Assembly: GCF_021556435.1 (NCBI RefSeq)
Contig: NZ_JAKGCU010000031.1
Span: 1 to 53,358, forward strand
Length of the DNA: 53,358 nucleotides
Reading direction: 5' to 3'
DNA from: Gordonia tangerina
GTDB taxonomy: Bacteria; Actinomycetota; Actinomycetes; Mycobacteriales; Mycobacteriaceae
A program made the position numbers and the translations under genes. Every line of letters starts with the position of its first letter. The stretch's first letter is position 1. Under the pieces are notes generated by a model. The model saw nothing but the letters and a program-made list of their open reading frames with translations. It was not told the DNA's origin and did no database searches. Positions 34,176-41,482 of this stretch are shown here, piece by piece.

Positions 34176-34240
34176 GCCGTGTTCGGGCCGCTCATGGTGA
34201 CCGAGCAGCGACCGCCGCGCAGGACCCGAAAGCCGGGCGG

Positions 34241-34246
34241 TAGACT
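34241..34246 (+). promoter_or_regulatory. -10 element (TAGACT) of the leaderless 32-aa membrane peptide
   Basis: TAGACT ends 6 nt before the GTG at 34253, predicting transcription from the start codon. Confidence 0.6.
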
Positions 34247-34252
34247 CCTCGC

Positions 34253-34351
34253 GTGGTCATCTTCTTCGAGATTCTGCTGATTCTGGCATCGATCCTGATC
34301 GCCTGGTTCGGTGTGTACGTCCTCTACCGTCTGATCACCGACGAGTCGTGA
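34253..34351 (+). CDS. Small membrane peptide (32 aa), leaderless, coupled to the nitrobindin-like gene
   Basis: A 32-codon frame, MVIFFEILLILASILIAWFG onward, almost entirely one hydrophobic helix with a short charged end (RLITDES). A TAGACT -10 sits 6 nt upstream of its GTG, and its TGA overlaps the GTG of the next gene (GTGA). The combination of a good promoter, exact leaderless spacing and a 4-nt stop/start overlap makes it very likely to be translated. I do not recognise a family. It may act as a leader that loads ribosomes for the downstream gene, or as a membrane partner. Confidence 0.7.
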   Translation: MVIFFEILLILASILIAWFGVYVLYRLITDES

Positions 34352-35013
34352 CCTCCGCAGACGCGGACGGCGCCGACGACCAGCCGACCCCGGCCGGCCG
34401 CCGGTCCGGCGACGAAGCAATCACCCAGGCGGCCGAACGCGCGCGGGAGACCGCCGAACGGAACCTGCCCGAGTGGGGCGATCTGCCGCTGCCGCACGAC
34501 ACCGCCAACCTGCGCCACGGCGCGGATCTGCATTCCGGTCTGCTCGCCCTGCTACCGATGGTGGGGATCTGGCAGGGCGAGGGTGAGGCGAACGACCCCG
34601 AGACCGGCGAGGACTATCACTTCGCGCAACAGATCGTGGTGAGCCACGACGGCCAGAACTTCCTCAACTGGCAGGCACGCTCCTGGGTGATCGACGAGGA
34701 TGCGCACTTCGTCCGTCCGGACCTGCGCGAGACGGGCTTCTGGCGGATCGGTGACGACGACAGCATCGAACTGCTTCTCGCCCATGCCGAGGGGTCGATC
34801 GAACTCTTCTACGGTGCACCGCTGACCCAAACGTCCTGGGAGCTCGCCACCGATGTGGTGATCAAGGCCGACTCCGGCCGCCGCACCGGTGGGGCCAAGC
34901 GGCTCTACGGACTTGTTGAGGACGGTGACCTGGCCTACGTCGAGGAACGCGTGGACGCCGACGGTGACCTCATCCCGCGTCTGTCGGCCAAACTGCGCCG
35001 CGTCGCCGGCTGA
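34348..35013 (+). CDS. Nitrobindin-like / FABP-like beta-barrel protein (Rv0813c-like)
   Basis: A 221-residue protein with a polar N-terminal 60 residues and then a lipocalin/FABP-like barrel of the THAP4-nitrobindin group: LLPMVGIWQGEGEANDP contains the signature GxWxGxG, followed by YHFAQQIVVSHDGQNFLNWQARSWV. M. tuberculosis Rv0813c has this fold; related nitrobindins bind ferric heme and detoxify peroxynitrite, but Rv0813c-type proteins may bind other ligands. Heme binding cannot be concluded here. Its GTG start overlaps the stop of the 32-aa membrane peptide by 4 nt. It faces the next gene convergently across 17 nt. Confidence 0.82.
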   Translation: MTSADADGADDQPTPAGRRSGDEAITQAAERARETAERNLPEWGDLPLPHDTANLRHGADLHSGLLALLPMVGIWQGEGEANDPETGEDYHFAQQIVVSHDGQNFLNWQARSWVIDEDAHFVRPDLRETGFWRIGDDDSIELLLAHAEGSIELFYGAPLTQTSWELATDVVIKADSGRRTGGAKRLYGLVEDGDLAYVEERVDADGDLIPRLSAKLRRVAG

Positions 35014-35030
35014 CCGCCACCGTCGAGCGC

Positions 35031-36371
35031 TCAGTGCTGCGACCGACGATGCCGACGGTGACGGCGATCTGACCAGGGACGATCTGACCAGGCGAGATAC
35101 AGATTCTTCTTCGGGATGGCGCTGTAGACCACGGTCCCGAGCATGACCACCACCGACCCGTAGTTGGTGGGGGTGCCGGGCCGCCCGGATGCACCCGGGA
35201 CGAACCCACCCGCGGAATCCACACTCGCCGCACGCCCGGCGGTTCCACCCCGTCGCGTACCCACCACCGAGAACACCTGCCCGGTGTCGGCATCCGACCG
35301 CACCGGGAACACCCGTCTGCCGCGCGGCGCGATCTCGGCGACTGCCCGATCCGATCCGAGGTTGTAGATCACCGCGATCGACTCGTCGCCGGTATTGCGG
35401 ATGGTCAACGTCTCGGCGCCCGTTCGATACTGGTAGGTCACCCCGTCGGCCTCGGCGTCGAGGTGGTCCTGCTGGTTGTAGCCACACTCCCAATCGGCAC
35501 TCCACGGCGTCAGGAAGTTGCGGGCCAGGTGATCACGACGATCGGGGACGGGCAGCGCACTGGGCATCGGTACACCACCGACCAACCACATCACGCCCAG
35601 AATCGTCGGGCTCCCGTCGGTCCGCGGCGCCTGCACGTAGCAGACCTGGTCGCCGGGTGGCACCGGCGCCGACTCGCCCGGCTCGGCGACCAGGAGGTCC
35701 AGCGGCCCGTCGGCGCCCACGGTCAACACCGCGACGGGCCCGTCGGAACGGTTGTGAATGGTCACCTCGGAATCGATCCGGGTGTGATGAACCCCGTGCG
35801 TCAGCGGGTCGACGAAGACGAATGACGGCGACGTGGGGACCCCGAAATCGACGTCGCCGGGTCGCCAGAAGATGCCGTCGGGATCGCGCTGATCCCAATC
35901 GACGTCGCCGACTTCCGGGCCGTCGAGAATCATCTGCGGTTCACCGGTATGTGCGTCGCGGCCTTCGAGGATCTGCCCGACAAGCACCGGACGTCGGTCG
36001 ATGCGCGCCGATTGCAGTACGTGGGAGTCGGCGGAAGGCAGAGCCACCGAGCTGCCGGCGGGCAGGTGGGTGAAGACATTGTCGGAGGTACCAGGCCGCT
36101 CGGGGACCGACAGCACGCCGAGCTCGGAATCGCCGCGATTGTGCAGGACCAGGTGGTCGGCGCCGGGTGCGTGCGAATACGCCAACCCGCTGACGTGACC
36201 GGCAACCCAGTTCGCGGCGCCGTCGTTGGTCCAGTCCGCATCATCGGGGGTGAGAAACCGCGCTCGGACGTGCTCGTCGACGCGGCCGTCGAGCTCTGCC
36301 GCCGACGCGCGTGGACCCTGCGCGATCGGCTCGTCCAGGACGGACACCACGTGTGCATGCGTCGTGGTCAT
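35031..36371 (-). CDS. Unrecognised soluble protein with three internal beta-rich repeats
   Basis: A 446-residue protein with no family I recognise, no signal peptide and no clear membrane segment except a mildly hydrophobic YGSVVVMLGTVVYSAI near the C-terminus. It contains three related blocks. HLVLHNRGDSELGVLSV, VTIHNRSDGPVAVLTVGAD and LTIRNTGDESIAVIYNLG align, each followed by an acidic strand and PxG turn. Units 1 and 3 also share RFLTPDDADW / NFLTPWSADW. This suggests three tandem beta-sandwich or cupin-like domains. The C-terminus is a basic Arg/His tail encoded partly by a short direct repeat. ATG 36371 follows AAGGGAG. Upstream lies a 488-bp structured leader. It sits downstream of cydC on the same strand but far enough to have its own promoter. 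Confidence 0.8.
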   Translation of the reverse strand: MTTTHAHVVSVLDEPIAQGPRASAAELDGRVDEHVRARFLTPDDADWTNDGAANWVAGHVSGLAYSHAPGADHLVLHNRGDSELGVLSVPERPGTSDNVFTHLPAGSSVALPSADSHVLQSARIDRRPVLVGQILEGRDAHTGEPQMILDGPEVGDVDWDQRDPDGIFWRPGDVDFGVPTSPSFVFVDPLTHGVHHTRIDSEVTIHNRSDGPVAVLTVGADGPLDLLVAEPGESAPVPPGDQVCYVQAPRTDGSPTILGVMWLVGGVPMPSALPVPDRRDHLARNFLTPWSADWECGYNQQDHLDAEADGVTYQYRTGAETLTIRNTGDESIAVIYNLGSDRAVAEIAPRGRRVFPVRSDADTGQVFSVVGTRRGGTAGRAASVDSAGGFVPGASGRPGTPTNYGSVVVMLGTVVYSAIPKKNLYLAWSDRPWSDRRHRRHRRSQH

Positions 36372-36497
36372 GGCGGTCTCCCTTGCGAGTATTCGTTCAT
36401 CTGTGGTTCGCGCCCCGGCCCGGTGCGGATGGGTCGGTGTGATCTGTGCTGATCGACGCCTGTGCCTAGTTCACGTCACGATCAGGTCGCGAACACG

Positions 36498-36511
36498 AGT
36501 AGTCGACTACT
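36498..36511. promoter_or_regulatory. 14-bp perfect palindrome upstream of the three-repeat protein
   Basis: AGTAGTCGACTACT is a perfect palindrome about 130 bp upstream of the start at 36371. The surrounding sequence is A/T-rich relative to the genome. It is operator-like; the binding protein is unknown. Confidence 0.5.
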
Positions 36512-36589
36512 TGAATTACGCATCGACCCTGCGGTGATCTGCGTTACTTCCGGCGCATCGCGTCGAATGCCTGGTGCCGCGGACGCAGA

Positions 36590-36653
36590 CGGCCCCCGTA
36601 CCGCCCGTGAACGGGCCTGAGCCGATCGGACAAGGATCGGGGTACGGGGGCCG
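36590..36653. other. Three-way-junction RNA/DNA structure
   Basis: An outer 13-bp stem, CGGCCCCCGTACC (36590-36602) with GGTACGGGGGCCG (36641-36653), encloses two further perfect 6-bp hairpins: GCCCGT-GA-ACGGGC (36603-36616) and CCGATC (36622-36627) with GATCGG (36635-36640). All arms are perfectly paired and nearly contiguous, so a three-way junction is the obvious fold on either strand. It could terminate cydC transcription or act as an attenuator in the leader of the three-repeat gene. Confidence 0.7.
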
Positions 36654-36752
36654 GGTGACCACCTGGGATTCGCCGACGCGGACCGGTGCGACGTCACCGA
36701 TCCCTCTCGGCATCGGCCGCGCACTCCGCGGAGGTGAACACCTCGGTCCGCG

Positions 36753-36791
36753 CTAGCGGATGGTCACCTCACGTGTCCAACAGTCATACAA
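36753..36791 (-). CDS. Possible 12-residue upstream peptide with an ideal ribosome site
   Basis: On the minus strand a near-perfect Shine-Dalgarno, AGGAAGGAGGTGGT (36798-36811), is followed by a TTG codon opening the frame MYDCWTREVTIR (first residue TTG-encoded) and a TAG. It is 380 bp upstream of the three-repeat gene, with the three-way junction in between. The ribosome site is far better than those of most genes here. Start codon choice (TTG at 36791 or ATG at 36787 in another frame) is uncertain. Confidence 0.35.
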   Translation of the reverse strand: MYDCWTREVTIR

Positions 36792-36859
36792 CTTCGAACC
36801 ACCTCCTTCCTCGTGTACCGACGAAGATACGCTCGGACCCGGCGCGCGGCAACAGGTTT

Positions 36860-38638
36860 TCAGCCGGTTGGCGACGGCAGCACCTCGAGCACCCGGCATC
36901 GCGGATTCTCCGACGAAATCTGTTGTGCTGCAGGATCATGCGTGATCACCACCACGATCCGCGCCGAATCGAACAGGCCGCGGGTACGCCCGAGAAGTCG
37001 GTGCAGCAGCACCGCCGAGTCGGCAGCGTCGAGGTGCTCGGTCGGCTCGTCGAGCACCACCACCGGCGCCGGGTGCACCACAGCCCGCGCGAGCAGCAGA
37101 CGTCTGCGCTGCCCACCACTGACGGCCGCCGACCCCCCGACGAGCTCGGTGTCGAGTCCGTCGGCCAGACCCGCCAGCCAGGTCCGCAGACCCACGGACT
37201 CGAGGGCGGCGACCAGCTCGTCGTCGCTCGCGTCCCCGCGGGCGACCCGCAGATTCTCCCGCAGCGTGGTGGAGAACAGGTGGCCTTCCTCGGCGAAATA
37301 GCAGCTCGCCGAGCGGACGTCCACTGTCGCGCCGTGGTCGTCGCGGGTGTCGATGCGGCCCGCGTGCGGTGCCAACAGCCCGGTCACGGTGAGGCCGAGG
37401 GTGCTCTTGCCCGCGCCGCTCGGACCGACGATCACCAAGCGGTCGCCCGGTGACAAGTGCAGATCGAGTCCGTCGGCCGATCCCAGGTAATCGCCGGCAG
37501 GCCATCCCCACCGCAGGCCGGTGGTGTCCAGGGTGACCGGGCCGGAGTGAATGGCGCGATCGGGTCCGTCGCCCTCGGGTTCTCCTGCGGCGCCGTCCAC
37601 ACCGGCACCGTCCACCAGGGCCATCACCCGTCGGGCGCTCTGACGACTGCGCTCGAGTTGGATACCCGCCTCGGTGAGCGGACCCGTCGATTCGAACGCC
37701 GACAACGGCAACAGGATCAGGACTCCGAGCACCATCGGTGTCAGCCCCTCCCCCGATGCCACGTCGGCCAGCGATCCGGGGATCTGCGAGGCCAGGTGCA
37801 CCCCGATGAGGCATGCCGCGAGCAGTGATGCCCCCATCGACAGCGGTGTGGCGGCACTCGCCGCCGCCTCGTAGCGCAGGCCGCGGTCGGCTGCGGCCAG
37901 GGCGTCGGCCTCGGTGCGCCGCGCGATGGCCAACACCTCGGAGCGTCGACGGGCCACGGTCAGTTCCGGCGCATGCCACAGCGCGGTGACCGCGGCATCG
38001 GCCGACCGGTCATGTGCGGCGGAGGAGTCCGCGATGGTCCGCGCCGCTCCCCGCGCGGCCAGCGCCGGTGCGAGCAGTCCGCTGACGATCATTGCGACCG
38101 CGAGCACCCCGGCGGCCCACCAGGAGACGGAAGCCATGATGGCGACGGCCGCCACGCTGGTCACCGCGCCCACGGCGATCGGGATGACGCCGCGGATCAG
38201 GGCGTTGCCGATCTCGTCGATGTCGTCACCGGTTCGGCCGAGCAAGTCCGAGCGCCGCAGGCTGACCGAGTAGGCGGGCGAGCCCGCGGCCAGAGTCCGG
38301 TACACCCGCTCGCGTGCAGTGGCCATCGCGCCGAGCGCCAGATCATGGGTGGCCAGACGCTCGAGATAGCGAAAGACACCGCGAGAGATGCCGAGGGCGC
38401 GCACCGCGGTGATCGCGACCGACAGGTAGAGCACGGGCGGCATCTGCCAGGCGCGGGTGATCAGCCAGGCCGACAGCGCGGCGAGTCCCAGTGCCGAGAG
38501 GGCTCCGCCGACACCGAGGAGGATCGACTTGACCAGCGGGCGCCCACGCAGCCCGAGGAAAGCGAAGGCCCGGCGCAGCGCGGCGTCCGATGACACCGGG
38601 GGCGCCGTGCCGATATCCCGGCCGGGTCGGGTCGTCAT
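36860..38638 (-). CDS. cydC: ABC transporter CydC (cytochrome bd assembly)
   Basis: A 592-residue fused permease-ATPase, half of the CydDC exporter of cysteine/glutathione-type thiols needed for cytochrome bd assembly. The membrane domain runs to about residue 310 (SILLGVGGALSALGLAALSAWLI; RRSDLLGRTGDDIDEIGNALIRG is the cytoplasmic coupling region). The ATPase has Walker A IVGPSGAGKSTL, signature VSGGQRRRL and Walker B VVVLDEPTEHLD. Its ATG overlaps the cydD stop by 4 nt (ATGA). Last gene of cydABDC. A much longer open frame on the same strand up to 40498 is read-through of cydD in another frame and is not coding. Confidence 0.93.
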   Translation of the reverse strand: MTTRPGRDIGTAPPVSSDAALRRAFAFLGLRGRPLVKSILLGVGGALSALGLAALSAWLITRAWQMPPVLYLSVAITAVRALGISRGVFRYLERLATHDLALGAMATARERVYRTLAAGSPAYSVSLRRSDLLGRTGDDIDEIGNALIRGVIPIAVGAVTSVAAVAIMASVSWWAAGVLAVAMIVSGLLAPALAARGAARTIADSSAAHDRSADAAVTALWHAPELTVARRRSEVLAIARRTEADALAAADRGLRYEAAASAATPLSMGASLLAACLIGVHLASQIPGSLADVASGEGLTPMVLGVLILLPLSAFESTGPLTEAGIQLERSRQSARRVMALVDGAGVDGAAGEPEGDGPDRAIHSGPVTLDTTGLRWGWPAGDYLGSADGLDLHLSPGDRLVIVGPSGAGKSTLGLTVTGLLAPHAGRIDTRDDHGATVDVRSASCYFAEEGHLFSTTLRENLRVARGDASDDELVAALESVGLRTWLAGLADGLDTELVGGSAAVSGGQRRRLLLARAVVHPAPVVVLDEPTEHLDAADSAVLLHRLLGRTRGLFDSARIVVVITHDPAAQQISSENPRCRVLEVLPSPTG

Positions 38639-40392
38639 GCCGACTCCTGTCCGACTACGAGAACACGATCGGCGAACGCGCGTGCCACCGACTGATGGGC
38701 CACCACCACCACGGTGTCCCCCGCCGCCGCCCGGGCGGACAGGACCTCGAATACGGCACGCACCGATGCGTCGTCGAGATGCGCCGCCGGTTCGTCGAGC
38801 AAAAGCAGAGGCGCCGGGGACGCCAGTGTCCGGGTGAGCGCGAGACGCTGACGCTGGCCGGCCGACAGCCCCGAGCCGTCCGCACCGATCGGGGTGTCGA
38901 CGCCGTCGGGCAGAGCCGCGAGCACCCTGTCGAACCCGGTGGCAGCCGCGGCACGGGCCGACGCAGCCGATTCGAGCCGGCCGAACAGCGCGAGGTTCTC
39001 GCTCACCGTGCCGGGCACCATCACGGGTTGCTGCGGCAGCCACGCGATCTGTTCGTGCAGGAGGCTCGGTTCGAGTTCGGCGACGGGAATCGAGCCGATC
39101 AGCACCGACCCGCTGTCGGGAGCCACCAGCCCCATCACCGCCAGCAGGGCGGTGGACTTCCCGGCCCCGTTCGCCCCGGTCACCATGGTGAGCCGGCCGG
39201 GTTCGAACACGGCGTCGAGGTGCTCGGGTGCCCAGCCGTCCCGGCCGTGCACACCGACATCGAGCAGTCGGACCGGCTGCCCGGCCACCGAACAGCTCCG
39301 GCGGCCCGGCGCGATCACCGCGTCGTCGGGTGCCGACTCGATCAGGTCGAGGACCTCGCCGGCGGCGGCGACGCCGTCGGCGGAGTTGTGGAACTGGGCG
39401 CCCACCTGCCGCAACGGGTGATAGGCCTCGGGAGCCAGGATGAGCGCCAGCACACCGGCATACAGGCTCATGTCGCCGTGGACCAGCCGTAGACCGATGC
39501 CGACCGCGACCACCGCCACACTCAAGGTGGCCAGCAGTTCCAGCACCGCCCCCGACAGGAACGCCACCCGCAACGCCGACATCGTGCTGCGTCGCTGCGC
39601 CCGACCAAGTTCGGCCACCCTCGCCGCCGGACCACGAGCGCGGTTGAGCGCACGCAGAGTCGGTAGTCCGGCGATCAGGTCGAGCAGTTGCGCCGCCAGG
39701 CGACTGGTCGCCGCCAGTTTGCGATCGGTCCGTTCCCGGGTCATCAGGCCGATGAGGATCATGAACAGCGGGATCAGCGGCAAAGTGATGAGGATGGCCA
39801 CAGCCGACGGCCAATCGGTGAACCCGATCACCACCACGACCGTCGGCGTGACCGTCATCGTGACGATCAGTGCGGGAAGGTAACCCGACAGATATGGTCC
39901 CAACGCGTCGAGTCCCCGCAACACCACCGTCGCGGCGTGTTCGCGACGGGCCACCAGGGCACGCACCGAGGTCTGCGTCGGGTCCGTGAGGACGTCGAGC
40001 GCCCGGCCGCGCAGCTGGGCGATGACCCGCGCGGCCCCACGGTGGGCGTAACGGTCGTGCAAGTAGGTCAGCATTCCGCGCGCGACGAGAGCCCCGGCCA
40101 ACACCGCCAGATGCAGTTGTTGTGCACCCAACGATCGCCGGCTCGGGTCGACGATGAGTTCGGAGACGATCGAAGCCGCCATCGCCGCTGTCACGATGGT
40201 CATCGCCACACCGGCGAAGGCGAACATAGCCGTGGCGACAACGTAGCCGCGGGCAACCGTGGAGTGCCGCAGCAGTCGCGGATCGACCGGCCCGGACCGT
40301 CCCGCGGTGGCCGGCCCGGGATTCGGCGAACCGTCCTCGGTCGTGGCCTCGGCCGTGGCCGTTATAACCGGGGCGCGGAGGGGCCGGGTCAC
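38635..40392 (-). CDS. cydD: ABC transporter CydD (cytochrome bd assembly)
   Basis: A 585-residue fused permease-ATPase, partner of CydC. After a polar stretch of about 40 residues comes the membrane domain (GYVVATAMFAFAGVAMTIVTAAMAA; ALVARREHAATVVLRGLDALGPYLSGYLPAL). The ATPase has Walker A VTGANGAGKSTALLAV, LSAGQRQRLALTRTL as the signature and LLLLDEPAAHLDD as Walker B. The GTG start at 40392 overlaps the cydB stop in GTGA, which I prefer to longer starts within cydB. The tight overlaps indicate translation coupled along cydB-cydD-cydC. Confidence 0.93.
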   Translation of the reverse strand: MTRPLRAPVITATAEATTEDGSPNPGPATAGRSGPVDPRLLRHSTVARGYVVATAMFAFAGVAMTIVTAAMAASIVSELIVDPSRRSLGAQQLHLAVLAGALVARGMLTYLHDRYAHRGAARVIAQLRGRALDVLTDPTQTSVRALVARREHAATVVLRGLDALGPYLSGYLPALIVTMTVTPTVVVVIGFTDWPSAVAILITLPLIPLFMILIGLMTRERTDRKLAATSRLAAQLLDLIAGLPTLRALNRARGPAARVAELGRAQRRSTMSALRVAFLSGAVLELLATLSVAVVAVGIGLRLVHGDMSLYAGVLALILAPEAYHPLRQVGAQFHNSADGVAAAGEVLDLIESAPDDAVIAPGRRSCSVAGQPVRLLDVGVHGRDGWAPEHLDAVFEPGRLTMVTGANGAGKSTALLAVMGLVAPDSGSVLIGSIPVAELEPSLLHEQIAWLPQQPVMVPGTVSENLALFGRLESAASARAAAATGFDRVLAALPDGVDTPIGADGSGLSAGQRQRLALTRTLASPAPLLLLDEPAAHLDDASVRAVFEVLSARAAAGDTVVVVAHQSVARAFADRVLVVGQESA

Positions 40393-41471
40393 TGCGAACG
40401 CATACGCAATGACGGCAACCCGGTGGGCGCCGGGATCTGCTCCACGGACAGCCGCTTGCGGAAAACCCAGTAGGTCCATGCCTGGTAGGCCATGACAACG
40501 GGGGTGATCAGCACCGCGGCCCACGTCATGATGGTCAGCGTGTAGTTGCTCGACGAGGTGTTGGCGATGGTGAGGTTGTAGTCCTCACTCGTGCTCGACG
40601 GCAACACGTTCGGGTAGAGCACCGCAAACAATGTCGCCACCGTGCCGCCGATGGCGACGAAGGTCGCGGCGAAGGCGATGCCCTCTCGGCGGATCTGCGT
40701 GGCGACCACCATCACCACCGCGGCAACCGCGCCGATCAGCACCGGTATCCAGGTCCATCCGTTGCCGTAGGCGAACTGCGTCCAGAGCAAAAAGACCGCG
40801 GCCACCACGAGCGTCGGGATCGCGAGCCGCGCGGCGTAGGTCATTGCGTCCTGTTTCAGCACACCGGAGGTCTTGAGCGCGAGGAAGACCGCGCCGTGGG
40901 TCAAGAAGGCGAGCAGCGTGGTGAGTCCGCCGAGCAGGGCGTACGGGTTGAGCAGGTTGAAGAAGCCTGCGGTGTATTGATATTCGGCGTCGATGGGAAT
41001 GCCACGGACCACATTCGCGAACGCCACTCCCCAGAGGATCGCCGGAATCCACGAGCCCAGGCCGATACCCACGTCGGCGGCCTTGCGCCACTTCGGATCG
41101 TCGATCTTGCCGCGCCATTCGATGGCGCAGACCCGGGTGATCAGCCCGATCAGGATGAGGAACAGCGGGAGATAGAAAGCGCTGAACATCGTCGCGTACC
41201 AGCCGCCGAACGCCGCGAACAGCGCGGCGCCGGCGGTGATCACCCATACCTCGTTGCCGTCCCACACCGGTCCGATGGTGTTGAGAATGGTTCGACGCCG
41301 AGCATCGGGATCGGCGAGCTCCTCGGTGGGTGACACCGATTCGTCACCGCCGGTGTGACTGCGGCCGAGGAATGGCATCAGCATGCCGACACCGAAATCG
41401 AAGCCTTCCAACACGAAGTAGCCGACGAACAGAAACGCGATGATCAGGAACCAGAGTTCGGGCAGACCCAT
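40389..41471 (-). CDS. cydB: Cytochrome bd oxidase subunit II
   Basis: A 360-residue membrane subunit with eight or nine hydrophobic segments, starting MGLPELWFLIIAFLFVGYFVLEGFDFGVGML, which is the characteristic CydB opening. Later blocks are IGPVWDGNEVWVITAGAALFAAFGGWYATMFSAFYLPLFLILIGLI and FNLLNPYALLGGLTTLLAFLTHGAVFLAL. It supports the quinol-oxidising subunit I in the high-affinity terminal oxidase. It starts 11 nt after cydA and ends overlapping cydD. Confidence 0.96.
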   Translation of the reverse strand: MGLPELWFLIIAFLFVGYFVLEGFDFGVGMLMPFLGRSHTGGDESVSPTEELADPDARRRTILNTIGPVWDGNEVWVITAGAALFAAFGGWYATMFSAFYLPLFLILIGLITRVCAIEWRGKIDDPKWRKAADVGIGLGSWIPAILWGVAFANVVRGIPIDAEYQYTAGFFNLLNPYALLGGLTTLLAFLTHGAVFLALKTSGVLKQDAMTYAARLAIPTLVVAAVFLLWTQFAYGNGWTWIPVLIGAVAAVVMVVATQIRREGIAFAATFVAIGGTVATLFAVLYPNVLPSSTSEDYNLTIANTSSSNYTLTIMTWAAVLITPVVMAYQAWTYWVFRKRLSVEQIPAPTGLPSLRMRSQ

Positions 41472-41482
41472 CGTCGACCTCC

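Noticed and set aside
36731..36744. GAGGTGaaCACCTC inverted repeat
   Set aside because: The 2-nt loop cannot form a normal RNA hairpin and the site has no clear relation to a promoter; may be chance.
36860..40498. Open frame of 1212 codons on the minus strand covering cydC and cydD
   Set aside because: Only the part from ATG 38638 is CydC. The upstream part is cydD read in another frame, Arg/Pro/Gly-rich, typical of shadows in high-GC DNA.
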